A DNA stretch of 64,000 nucleotides from positions 248,001-312,000 of the forward strand of contig NZ_JAKCFB010000004.1 in the NCBI RefSeq assembly GCF_024198235.1, written 5' to 3'. The translations under genes were made by a program, and so were the position numbers. Position 1 is the stretch's first letter; every line of letters starts with the position of its first letter. This DNA comes from Myxococcus dinghuensis (GTDB taxonomy: Bacteria > Myxococcota > Myxococcia > Myxococcales > Myxococcaceae). Positions 54,229-64,000 of this stretch are shown piece by piece. The notes beneath the pieces are model-generated. The model saw nothing but the letters and a program-made list of their open reading frames with translations. It was not told the DNA's origin and ran no database searches.

Positions 54229-54345
54229 ACGGGAGAGCCCCCGGAGTCCGTCAGAAAGCGCAGGACTTCAACCATGTCCGCGAGGAAGCGCAACCCTCAC
54301 GGATGCCTTTGCCGCACGGATTCCGGGCGACCGGCCTGGCGCCCC

Positions 54346-54534
54346 TCAGCCTTCCGCGCGTCCCGGCGTCTTGTCCGGGTCCGGGAATGGGTGGCTGCGG
54401 GGTGGCGCCGAGTCGTCATCCCCCTCGGCCACCCCCGGGGTGTGGCCTGGGACTTCGTCCTCGTAGGACGCATCACGGTCCGGTTCCTCGGGGGCTGGCT
54501 CGCCCAGGTCCGGGCGTTCATCGATCTCGGGCAT
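54346..54534 (-). CDS. Small acidic Pro-rich protein
   Basis: 62 residues from the ATG at 54534 (GGAGGGAGG a few bases upstream). The sequence is disordered in type: MPEIDERPDLGEPAPEEPD, then DEVPGHTPGVAEGDDD. There are no hydrophobic segments and no known domain. The strong ribosome binding site and typical codon use support translation. Function unknown. Confidence 0.6.
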   Translation of the reverse strand: MPEIDERPDLGEPAPEEPDRDASYEDEVPGHTPGVAEGDDDSAPPRSHPFPDPDKTPGRAEG

Positions 54535-54636
54535 CACGTCCTCCCTCCTCTCGACGCTCCACGGGAAAGATAGGCAGCCATCGCGTTCGGCGCGCCCCGG
54601 TATGCGATGCTCCGAGGCTCGCTCACGGAGGACTGG

Positions 54637-55032
54637 ATGACCTACTCGAAGGACTCATCGCGAGGCCATGCGCCCGGCACCTTCCTCCGGCGGCTGGGAG
54701 CCACCGCCCAGAACGCCTTCAACGCCGCGCTGTGGCTCTACGTGGCCCTGCGCCCCGACAAGAAGGCAGATGCGCGGGCCCGGCAGAACGCGGAGCGCAT
54801 CATCGACGCGTGCCGGGCATTCCAGGCCCGGCATGGCCGACTTCCCGACGCGCTGACGGAGCTGGTCCCCGACTTCCTGCCCGAGCTGCCGCCCGCGAAG
54901 TACGGCGGGCCCCATTTCGGCTTCACCTACGACGTCCATTCCGAGCGGCACGTCCTGGGCTGGACCGACCGCATCCCATTCGGCCGCCCCTACTATGTCC
55001 TCGAGGAGGACCGCTGGGGCTACCTCGACTGA
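54637..55032 (+). CDS. Small protein, pseudopilin C-terminus-like
   Basis: 131 residues from the ATG at 54637, which has GGAGG 5 bases before it; the ATG at 54607 would add ten residues but has no such site. A helix of about 30 residues (ARQNAERIIDACRAFQARHG) is followed by LPDALTELVPDFLPELPPAKYG and FGFTYDVHSE. That run resembles the C-terminal domain of type II/IV pseudopilins, where the helix leads into a YP..L..L.P loop. There is no prepilin leader or transmembrane helix, so it is not itself a pilin. It lies 47 bases before the VIT/vWA gene. Confidence 0.7.
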   Translation: MTYSKDSSRGHAPGTFLRRLGATAQNAFNAALWLYVALRPDKKADARARQNAERIIDACRAFQARHGRLPDALTELVPDFLPELPPAKYGGPHFGFTYDVHSERHVLGWTDRIPFGRPYYVLEEDRWGYLD

Positions 55033-55079
55033 CACCCCCGGTGCGCACCCCTCCGCTCCCTTGAGCTAACGTACCGGGG

Positions 55080-58000
55080 ATGCGTCCGACCCGTCTGACC
55101 TCCGCCTTGCTGCTGTGTCTCCTGCTGGCCGGGTGTGAGCGGGGCGCCTCCCCTGCGAATCCGCCGCCCGCAACGCCCCAGACAGGCGGTGCGCCTCCCG
55201 AGACCTTCGCGAAGGCGGGGCTCGTCGCGCCCATCACCGTCCCCGGCGTGAGCGACCCGGGCCAGGTGGACCTCGAGGCGCTGCGCGAGGCCGTGGCCCA
55301 TCCCCAGGTGCTGTCGGAGGCCGCCCTCGCCGACCTGGAATCACCCGAGGGTTCCCTCATCGAGGAGCGCTCGCGCCCCCGTGCCCAGCTCCCGTCCGCC
55401 GCCCCGAGCGGCGAGGCGCTCGGGGCCCCGGACGTCGAAGAGGTCGCGGCGATGGAGGGTGGCCCTCCCGCCTCCCCCGCCACGGCCTTTCAGGAAGCCG
55501 AGGTACGGGACGCCCCGCGCATGGCCAACGGGCCAGCCCGCCGCCCCAGCGCGAGTTCCGGTGCGGCCGGCGCCGCCGCCCCCGCCGAGAGTGACGGGCA
55601 CGCGGACAAGAGGCGGGAGGTCTTCCAGGAGGCCGAGGCGCTCGCGCGGCGGGCGGCACCCGCTCCCGCGAAGAAGAAGGGAGGCCCGGAGGCCGAGGAG
55701 CCCCTCCCCACTCCCGTCCTGCCGAAGGTCGAGGCGGCTCCACGCGCGGCGAAGGTGCTCGTCCGTGACGAGTCCGGGCGCTTCCAGCCCTTGAAGACCC
55801 GTGCGATCCGCGTGGTGACCTACATCCAGGGAGCGCGGGCACGCACGGTCGTGGACCACCTGTTCGAGAACGACACCGGTCGCTCGCTCGAGGGGACCTT
55901 CTACTACCCGCTGCCGGGTGGCGCGACGGTGGCGGGCTTCGCGCTCTACTCCGGCGCGGTGCCCGTGACGGGCCCTTCCTTGTTCCAAGCCTCGGACCTG
56001 CTGCCACCGTTGGATGACGGCTCCGCGCGCGTGGAGTCCCTCACGGCCTCCGCGCCTCCGAGCCCGACCGGCGCGAAGCGCTCCTGGGGCGCCCCCCAGG
56101 AGGCCCGTGTCGTGGAGCAGAAGCGGGCCCGCGAGGTCTACGAGGACATCGTCCGCAACAACGTGGACCCCGCGCTGCTGGAGTGGGCAGGCGCCTCGAC
56201 CTTCAGCGCGCGCGTCTTCCCCCTGCCGCCCAAGTCGCTCAAGCGGGTCGTCATCGCCTACGAGCAGACGCTCCTCCACGATGGGAAGCACCTGCGCTAC
56301 ACGTGGCCACTGCCGGCGGGCGCGGGCAAGGCCGTCCAGGTGTCCGCGCGCGTCCACGTCGACCCTCGACAGGCGGGCGCGGTGACCGTGTCCCCCGACC
56401 CGACACAGAAGGCGCGGAGCGTGGGGACCTGGCGCGCCTACGACTTCGCGAAGCTGGAGGGCGACGGCGGATTGTCCGTGGCGCTCGAGCCCCGCCGCCC
56501 GGAGGCGGACGTCCTCGTGGGGCGCGACGACGCGGGCTATCCCGGCCAGGCCTTCCACGCGCGCATCCGCCTGCCGAAGGACCTCACCAGCGAAGCCGAG
56601 GGGCCGCCCACGGGCCGCGCGGTGCTGGTGGTGGACACGTCGCTGTCCTCCGAGGATGGGAATGCCTGGGCGCTGCAGGCCGCGATGTTGCGCGCGCTCC
56701 TGGAGAAGGACGCGACGCTGAAGGAGTACGCGGTGCTGCTCTTCGACGTGCGCCCGCGGTGGCTGCACGGCCAGGGCTGGCGCGCCAACGACGCCGCGAA
56801 CCGCCAGGACACCTTCGCCCAGTTGGAGCGCATCTTCCTGGAGGGCGCCTCCCACGTGGACGGGATGCTGGACGAGTTGGACCGGGCGTCAACGGACTGG
56901 CTCAAGCCCGCGAAGCCCGGCGAGCGCGTCACGGCGTTCCTCCTGTCGGACGGCAACGTCACCTGGGGCCAGAGCACCGTCGAGTCGCTCATCGCCCGCC
57001 ATCCCTGCGCGGAGGCGCTGCGGTGGGTGACGTACCGCTTCGGTGAGTCGGCGGTGAACACGGACCTGTTCGACGCGCTGGCGCGCGCCAGCGGGGGCCG
57101 GGGCGTGAGCGTGCTGTCCGGCTCCGGGGTGGACGCGGCGGCCATCGCCCACCGCGCCGCCGCGGTCGTCCTCGCCCGGGTGGAGGTGAAGGGCACGGCC
57201 GTGAAGGACCTGATCGTCGCCAGCCGCCCCCACCTGGTGTTCCCCGGGCAGGAGCTGGTGGTGGCCGGACGCCTCCCAGAGCCCGGCGCCGCGGAGCTGG
57301 AGGTGGTGACGCGCGTGGGCGAGGCGGAGCGCACGCTGCGCGTGCCGCTGTCCCGCGACGAGGAGGCTTCGTTCGCGCCCCGCGCCTGGGCGGAGGTGTT
57401 CGTGGCGCGGCTGGTGGCCCTGGACGACGAGCGGCTGGACCGGATGGCGGTGGCGCTCAGCCAGCACTACCGGCTGGCCAACGCCCGGGCCTCCTTGCTC
57501 GTGCTGGAGTCGGAGGGGGACTACCAGCGCTTCGCCATCCGCGACGAGCGCGTGGAGCTGACCGACCTGGAGACGCTGCGCAAGCGCGAACAGGACCAGC
57601 GGCGGGACAAGCTCCAGGGCATCGCGCTGGACGAGGTCCCCGAGTCCGGACGCGCGGTGGTCCGCGCGCTCCAGGAGCACCGCGCCGCGCTGACGCCGCT
57701 GCTCCAGCGCCAGCCCCTGCAGGACGCGCCCTACGCGGGAGGAGACCTCCGCCTGCAGGCGGAGCAGGACTACCGCAAGGCGCGCCGGGAGAACCGCGAC
57801 GACGTCATGGTGTACGAGGCCATCGCGCGCAACCGCGCCTTCGCGGGAGACACCTGGGGCGCCCTCCGGGCCCTGTCCTCGCCGGTGGAGCTGCGCCCGA
57901 AGGACGCGGAGGCCTTGCGGTTGGTGGGCTATGGCCTGCTCGCCCTGGGCCAGTACCCCGCCGCCGCGGAGCTGTTCGAGCACGTGCGGCTCAACCGCCC

Positions 58001-58685
58001 CTTCGAGGGGCAGGCCTACCTGGAGGAGGCCCTCGCGCTCGACGCGGCGGGCCGCTACTCGGAGGCCGCGCGCAACTACGAAATCCTCCTGGCCCGCCCC
58101 TGGGCGCGGCATGCAGAGCAACTGCGCGTGGTGGCGCGCTACCACTACGCACGCTCGCTCATCGCGCTCGCGAGGGTGCCCCGCGCCAAGGCCGTGGCCG
58201 CCGTCCTCACGGCGAGGGTGGACGAGCTGCGCGCCTCCTCCAACAACTCCGGAGAGGGCGCCCCGCTCGACGCGCCCATCGACTACCAGCTCACCACGCA
58301 CTGGAACATGGACAGCACCGACATCGACCTGTGGGTCATCGAGCCCGGGGGCGAGCGCTGCTTCTACCAGCACATGCAGACGCGCAGCGGCGGGAGGCTC
58401 TACTGGGACATCACGGATGGCCTGGGGCCGGAGCTGTACCACGCGCGCAAGGCGATTCCGGGGCCCTACCACGTCGTGGTGCACTACTACGGCAACCGCT
58501 CCCCGCGCCTCGCGGTCCCCACCGCCCTGCTGCTGGTGAGCGACCGGGGCGTGTTCACCCCCGAGGACACGTACCGCCGGCGCTTCCAGTTGCGCATCCT
58601 GCCCAAGCAGGACGCCCGGCTGCTGCTGCGCCGCGAGGAGCTCATCGCCGGAAAGTCCACCCTCGCGGTGCAGCCGACGCCGTGA
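55080..58685 (+). CDS. Lipoprotein with VIT, vWA, TPR and DUF2135 domains
   Basis: 1201 residues. LCLLLAGC is a lipobox with Cys19. A long Ala/Pro/Glu-rich linker leads to a VIT domain at about 227-400 ([35 protein letters not shown]). A von Willebrand A domain starts near 512 with [12 protein letters not shown]; its MIDAS DxSxS is DTSLS. TPR-like helices occupy about 890-1040. DUF2135 ends the protein ([30 protein letters not shown]). VIT-vWA proteins bind partners through the metal site. A surface scaffold or adhesion role is inferred; no peptidase motif was found. Confidence 0.9.
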   Translation: MRPTRLTSALLLCLLLAGCERGASPANPPPATPQTGGAPPETFAKAGLVAPITVPGVSDPGQVDLEALREAVAHPQVLSEAALADLESPEGSLIEERSRPRAQLPSAAPSGEALGAPDVEEVAAMEGGPPASPATAFQEAEVRDAPRMANGPARRPSASSGAAGAAAPAESDGHADKRREVFQEAEALARRAAPAPAKKKGGPEAEEPLPTPVLPKVEAAPRAAKVLVRDESGRFQPLKTRAIRVVTYIQGARARTVVDHLFENDTGRSLEGTFYYPLPGGATVAGFALYSGAVPVTGPSLFQASDLLPPLDDGSARVESLTASAPPSPTGAKRSWGAPQEARVVEQKRAREVYEDIVRNNVDPALLEWAGASTFSARVFPLPPKSLKRVVIAYEQTLLHDGKHLRYTWPLPAGAGKAVQVSARVHVDPRQAGAVTVSPDPTQKARSVGTWRAYDFAKLEGDGGLSVALEPRRPEADVLVGRDDAGYPGQAFHARIRLPKDLTSEAEGPPTGRAVLVVDTSLSSEDGNAWALQAAMLRALLEKDATLKEYAVLLFDVRPRWLHGQGWRANDAANRQDTFAQLERIFLEGASHVDGMLDELDRASTDWLKPAKPGERVTAFLLSDGNVTWGQSTVESLIARHPCAEALRWVTYRFGESAVNTDLFDALARASGGRGVSVLSGSGVDAAAIAHRAAAVVLARVEVKGTAVKDLIVASRPHLVFPGQELVVAGRLPEPGAAELEVVTRVGEAERTLRVPLSRDEEASFAPRAWAEVFVARLVALDDERLDRMAVALSQHYRLANARASLLVLESEGDYQRFAIRDERVELTDLETLRKREQDQRRDKLQGIALDEVPESGRAVVRALQEHRAALTPLLQRQPLQDAPYAGGDLRLQAEQDYRKARRENRDDVMVYEAIARNRAFAGDTWGALRALSSPVELRPKDAEALRLVGYGLLALGQYPAAAELFEHVRLNRPFEGQAYLEEALALDAAGRYSEAARNYEILLARPWARHAEQLRVVARYHYARSLIALARVPRAKAVAAVLTARVDELRASSNNSGEGAPLDAPIDYQLTTHWNMDSTDIDLWVIEPGGERCFYQHMQTRSGGRLYWDITDGLGPELYHARKAIPGPYHVVVHYYGNRSPRLAVPTALLLVSDRGVFTPEDTYRRRFQLRILPKQDARLLLRREELIAGKSTLAVQPTP

Positions 58686-58715
58686 CGTCTCCCCTCCCCC
58701 TCCACGAGGCCCGGC

Positions 58716-59060
58716 ATGAGCCACGGACGTAGCCCCCGAGGTCCCATCGGTCGTGTCAATGGCCTGCGGCGCGTGGAGGGCGCGGACGGCGTGCTTCGCG
58801 TCAGCGCGCTGGAGCGGGTCTCCGGCCCGGAGCGCGTGGAGGCCGCCGACCCCACGCGCCGCACCTTCGCGGAAGCGCTCGACCGCGCCTCGCGCGGGCT
58901 CCACAGCACGGAGCCACTGCCCTCCGCCCCACCCCGCAGGACCTCGCCGCCCACCCCGCGGAGGAGCGAGGACGAGGACGAGTCGATGCGTCCCCCCGCG
59001 CCGCCCCCCGACACGTTCCTGGGGATGCTCTGGTGGAAGATGAAGAAGGGCGAGCGATAG
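58716..59060 (+). CDS. Small basic protein of unknown function
   Basis: 114 residues starting MSHGRSPRGPIGRVNGLRRVEG, Arg-rich and probably disordered, with a Pro/Arg/Glu-rich centre and a hydrophobic-plus-basic end, DTFLGMLWWKMKKGER. Only a weak GAGG precedes the ATG. It starts 30 bases after the VIT/vWA gene and converges on the encapsulin operon. The end resembles a membrane-association helix. No family is recognised; translation is likely but not certain. Confidence 0.55.
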   Translation: MSHGRSPRGPIGRVNGLRRVEGADGVLRVSALERVSGPERVEAADPTRRTFAEALDRASRGLHSTEPLPSAPPRRTSPPTPRRSEDEDESMRPPAPPPDTFLGMLWWKMKKGER

Positions 59061-59160
59061 TCCCCTGCCCGGAGGGCGACGCACACGCGGAATCGAGGGC
59101 CGCCCCGCCGCAGGCGGACCGGGCCGCATTCGGGCCTCCCGCCACGCCGTGAAACACGAA

Positions 59161-59191
59161 CGGGCCCGGCGCGATGGACGCACCGAGCCCG
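59161..59191 (-). terminator. Terminator of the encapsulin operon
   Basis: CGGGCCCGGCGCG (59161-59173) and CGCACCGAGCCCG (59179-59191) with a 5-base loop. The two C-A mismatches on the plus strand become G-U pairs on the minus transcript, so all 13 pairs form only in the encapsulin direction. The minus strand continues TTCGTGTTTC, a moderately U-rich tail. It starts 29 bases after the shell gene's stop. Confidence 0.75.
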
Positions 59192-59219
59192 CTCAGGACC
59201 CACGACTCGACGAAGCGCC

Positions 59220-60620
59220 TCAGCTCCCGAGCGCCACGTTCTCCAGCACACCCAGCGCGTCGGGGACGAGCACGGCGGCGGAGTAGTAGGTGCTCACCAG
59301 GTATTGGGTGAGTGCCTGGTCGTTGATGGCCATGCGCTTCACGGTGAGGCCCGGCTCGACCTCGTCCGGGATGCCGGCGTTGTGCAGCCCCACCACGCCC
59401 TGGTCGTCCTGCCCGGTGCGCATGGCGAGGATGGCGGTGGTGTTCTCCCGGCTGATGGGCAGCTTGTCGCACGGGAGGATGGGCACCCCGCGCCACGCCT
59501 GGAACTTCGCCCCGCCCACGTCCACCACCGTCGGGTACAGGCCGCGCCTGGTGCACTCCCGGCCGAACGCCGCGATGGCGCGCGGGTGAGCCAGGAAGTA
59601 GCGCGTCTTGCGGCGCCGCGACACCAGCTCATCCATGTCGTCCGGCGTCGGCGGACCCGAGCGGGTGTTGATGCGCTGCTTGAGGTCGGCGTTGTGCAGC
59701 AAGCCGAACTCCGGGTTGTTGATGAGCTCCCACTCCTTGCGCTCCTTCAGCGCCTCGATGGTCAGCCGCAACTGCTCCTGCGTCTGGTTCATCGGGTCGT
59801 TGAAGATGTCCGACACGCGGGTGTGCACGCGCAGGATGGTCTGCGCCACGCTCAGCTCGTACTCGCGCGGCTTCAGCTCGTAGTCCACGAAGCCGCCCTG
59901 GATGACCGGCTCGCCGTGGTGACCCGCCGTCAGCGGGATGGCCGCCTGGCCCGCCTTGTCCTGGGGCTTCTTCAGCTTGGCCTTGTAGCGCTCCACGTGC
60001 GCCGCGAGCGCCGGGGACTGGACGATGAGGGACTCGAACACGTCCTGCGGCAGCGCCATCACCGTGCAGGCCGTGAGGGCCTTCACGGTGAAGGGCCACA
60101 CGTCGTTCGACTCCACCACCGCCTGGTCGCCGAAGTGGTCGCCGTCCGCCAGCGTGTCCAGCACGACGGGGTCGCCGTACTTGCCGGACGTCAGCTTCTG
60201 CGCCTTGCCGTGCGCGAGGAGGAACACGTGCTCGGCGGACTTGCCCGCCTCCACGATGGTGTCCCCGGCCTTGAACTGCTGCTGGGTGAAGCGGCCCGCC
60301 AGGGTGCGGATGAGCAGGTCATCCACGTCCTGGAAGCCCCGCATCAGCGGCAGCTTGAGCAGCTCCTGGGGGATGACCTCCACCTTGACGCCGATGTTGC
60401 TGAAGTTCAGCCGGTCGTCGCCCACGGTGTACGTCAGCCGCCGGTTGACGCGGTACGTGCCGCCGGACACCTGCACCCAGGGCAGGATGTTCAGCAGGTA
60501 GCGGGGCGAGATGCCCTGCATCACCGGCTGCGTCTTGGTGGTCGTCGCGAGCTGGCGGGCGCCGGCCGTGCTCAGGCTGGTGCCGTCGTGCGCCGCCTGG
60601 TCCTTGTCTGGATTCGCCAT
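59220..60620 (-). CDS. Family 2B encapsulin shell protein, copy B
   Basis: 466 residues with GGAAGG before the ATG. The HK97-type capsid fold of Family 2 encapsulins is recognisable in [44 protein letters not shown] and the C-terminal [20 protein letters not shown] cyclic-nucleotide-binding-like domain is inserted at about residues 105-230 ([36 protein letters not shown]), the hallmark of subfamily 2B. In its phosphate cassette the usual Arg is Trp and Glu is Asp, so normal cNMP binding is doubtful. The shell should form a protein cage around the geosmin synthase. It is the distal gene of the operon, 45 bases after copy A. Confidence 0.92.
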   Translation of the reverse strand: MANPDKDQAAHDGTSLSTAGARQLATTTKTQPVMQGISPRYLLNILPWVQVSGGTYRVNRRLTYTVGDDRLNFSNIGVKVEVIPQELLKLPLMRGFQDVDDLLIRTLAGRFTQQQFKAGDTIVEAGKSAEHVFLLAHGKAQKLTSGKYGDPVVLDTLADGDHFGDQAVVESNDVWPFTVKALTACTVMALPQDVFESLIVQSPALAAHVERYKAKLKKPQDKAGQAAIPLTAGHHGEPVIQGGFVDYELKPREYELSVAQTILRVHTRVSDIFNDPMNQTQEQLRLTIEALKERKEWELINNPEFGLLHNADLKQRINTRSGPPTPDDMDELVSRRRKTRYFLAHPRAIAAFGRECTRRGLYPTVVDVGGAKFQAWRGVPILPCDKLPISRENTTAILAMRTGQDDQGVVGLHNAGIPDEVEPGLTVKRMAINDQALTQYLVSTYYSAAVLVPDALGVLENVALGS

Positions 60621-60665
60621 GGAAATGCCTTCCGTTCGGATGCGAAATCAGGGGAGCGGCGAAGA

Positions 60666-62063
60666 CTACGAGCGGCCCAGCTCCACGCTCTCCAGGATGC
60701 CCAGCGCGTCCGGCGTGAGCACCGCCGCGGAGAAGTACGCGGTCACCAGGTAGTTCATGATGGCCTTCTCGTTGATGCCCATGAACCGGACGTTGAGGCT
60801 GGGCTCGATCTCATCCGGGATGCCCGCCTGGTGCAGGCCGACCACGCCCTGGTTCTTCTCACCCACGCGCATCAGCATGATGGACGTGGTGCGCGACTCG
60901 GAGACGGGGAGCTTGTTGCAGGAAACGATGGGGATGCCACGCCACGCGGGCACGTGGTTCCCGTTCATCTCGATGCTGGTGGGATAGATGCCCCGCTTGT
61001 TGCACTCCTGACCGAACGCGGCGATGGCGCGCGGGTGGGCCAGGAAGAACGACGGCTCCTTCCACACCGTGGCCAGCAGCTCGTCCATGTCGTCCGGCGT
61101 CGGCGCGCCGGAGCGGGTGTGGATGCGCTGCTTGAGGTCCGCGTTGTGCAGCAGGCCGAACTCGCGGTTGTTGATGAGCTCGTGCTCCTTGCGCTCCTTC
61201 AGCGCCTCCACGGTCAGACGCAGCTGCTGCTGGGTCTGGTTCATGGGGTCGTTGAAGAGGTCCGCGACGCGCGTGTGGATCTGCAGGACCGTCTGCGCGA
61301 TGGCCAGCTCGTACTCGCGCGGGTGCGTCTCGTAGTCCACGAAGGTACCGGGCAGCACCGGCTCGCCGTGGTGGCCGGCGGCCAGCTCGATGGCCTTCTG
61401 GCCGGAGGTGTCCTGCTTCTTCTTGGAGCGGGCCTTGAAGTTCTCGATGTGCTTCTGGAGCGACGGGACCTGCGCCACCACCGTCTCGAAGGCGGACTGC
61501 TGGAGGACGAGCGCGATGACCGGCGTCACGGCCTTGGCCGTGAACTGCCAGTAGTCCTGCGACTCGAGCAGCGCCTGATAGCTGTAGTGGTCGCCGTCCG
61601 CCAGCGTCTCCAGCACCACCGGCTCGCCGTACTTGCCGGTGCCGATGCGGTTCACCTTGCCGTGCGCGATGAGGACGATGGAGTCCGCTTCCTTGCCGGC
61701 CTCGGTGATGACCTCACCCGCCTTGAACTCCTTCTGCTCGAAGCGGTTGGCCAGCGCGGTGAGCGCGTCCACGTCGTCGTAGCCGCGCAGGAGCGGCAGC
61801 TCGCCCAGCTCCTGGGGAATCACCTGCACCTTGGCGCCCGTGCTGGTGAAGGTCACGCGGCCGTCGCCCACCGCGTAGGTCATGCGGCGGTTGACGCGGA
61901 ACGTGCCGCCGGACACCTGCACCCACGGCAGCAGCTTGAGCAGCCACCGCGAGGAGATGCCTTGCATCTGCGGCTCGGACTTGGTCGTCGTCGCGAGTTG
62001 ACGCGCCGCCTGCGTGCCGAGGCTCTGGTTGTTGTCGTCGAACTTCTTCGAGTCGTTGGACAT
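60666..62063 (-). CDS. Family 2B encapsulin shell protein, copy A
   Basis: 465 residues, preceded by GGAGAAGGGTG. It is clearly a paralogue of copy B, equal in length and collinear ([63 protein letters not shown]). The inserted cyclic-nucleotide-like domain differs most: the phosphate cassette reads [18 protein letters not shown], so the FGE core is lost and the Arg is again Trp. Two shell genes side by side suggest a mixed cage or two alternative cages. The start lies 53 bases after the geosmin synthase stop, so all three are likely cotranscribed from a promoter beyond the window edge. Confidence 0.93.
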   Translation of the reverse strand: MSNDSKKFDDNNQSLGTQAARQLATTTKSEPQMQGISSRWLLKLLPWVQVSGGTFRVNRRMTYAVGDGRVTFTSTGAKVQVIPQELGELPLLRGYDDVDALTALANRFEQKEFKAGEVITEAGKEADSIVLIAHGKVNRIGTGKYGEPVVLETLADGDHYSYQALLESQDYWQFTAKAVTPVIALVLQQSAFETVVAQVPSLQKHIENFKARSKKKQDTSGQKAIELAAGHHGEPVLPGTFVDYETHPREYELAIAQTVLQIHTRVADLFNDPMNQTQQQLRLTVEALKERKEHELINNREFGLLHNADLKQRIHTRSGAPTPDDMDELLATVWKEPSFFLAHPRAIAAFGQECNKRGIYPTSIEMNGNHVPAWRGIPIVSCNKLPVSESRTTSIMLMRVGEKNQGVVGLHQAGIPDEIEPSLNVRFMGINEKAIMNYLVTAYFSAAVLTPDALGILESVELGRS

Positions 62064-62116
62064 GGGTCACCCTTCTCCAGGTTGAAGCTTCGAAAAGCTC
62101 CGGATTGCGGTTGAAC

Positions 62117-64000
<1,884 letters not shown>

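Noticed and set aside
59220..62063. Encapsulin genes as a prophage capsid
   Set aside because: HK97-like fold alone could suggest a phage, but there is no portal, terminase, protease or tail gene, and the neighbour is a terpene cyclase.
59220..62063. The cyclic-nucleotide-like domains as Crp-type transcription regulators
   Set aside because: There is no helix-turn-helix. The domain is inserted within a shell protein and its phosphate cassette is degenerate.

Overview
This window is high-GC, densely coded DNA. It looks like the chromosome of a fruiting myxobacterium of the Myxococcus, Corallococcus or Pyxidicoccus type. The evidence is a gmx-type sigma factor translationally coupled to a zinc-finger Ser/Thr kinase with a long repeat tail, many lipoproteins, predatory-type secreted hydrolases, giant secreted Rhs and lipoprotein genes, and a geosmin synthase. 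The genus call is inference. I saw no tRNA, rRNA, CRISPR array, insertion sequence or prophage. Very long antisense open frames are common because of the codon bias and were discarded.

Layout. 0-8 kb: the end of a sensor histidine kinase, a GH2 glycosidase, a remnant of an M3 peptidase, and three alpha/beta hydrolases (one membrane-anchored, one Sec-exported, one Tat-exported). 8-10.5 kb: a six-repeat CARDB lipoprotein. 10.5-19.6 kb (minus strand): a lipid or polyketide operon of ACP-ACP-reductase, a 2122-residue hotdog-AT-KS-KS0-KR-DH megasynthase and a fatty-acid desaturase. 20-26.3 kb: a YCII-like protein, a GH18 chitinase, a SNF2 helicase with a SWIM finger and a small lipoprotein. 26.4-30.4 kb (minus): sigma factor plus kinase. 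30.6-34.1 kb: a UvrA paralogue and a GH128-like lipoprotein. 34.1-37.6 kb (minus): an EF-hand nuclease, a small GGCT-like protein and an M28 peptidase. 38.0-48.1 kb: a 1490-residue lipoprotein followed by a 1845-residue SpvB/Rhs protein, together resembling an exported Tc-toxin-like pair. 48.2-54.5 kb (minus): a C2-like exported protein, a beta-propeller lipoprotein, a DUF418 protein, an Arg/Glu repeat protein, a GT-C-like membrane protein and a small acidic protein. 54.6-59.1 kb: a pseudopilin-like small protein, a VIT/vWA/DUF2135 lipoprotein and a small basic protein. 59.2-64 kb (minus): a geosmin synthase, incomplete at the window edge, followed by two tandem Family 2B encapsulin shell genes with inserted cyclic-nucleotide-binding-like domains.

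The most interesting systems are the encapsulin-geosmin operon, the unusual megasynthase operon with its trans ACP-reductase, and the lipoprotein/Rhs pair. At the DNA level, a 13-bp motif (TCGACACGTCGAA) is shared by two promoter regions 14 kb apart. Two minus-strand terminators share the tail TCGTGTTTCA.
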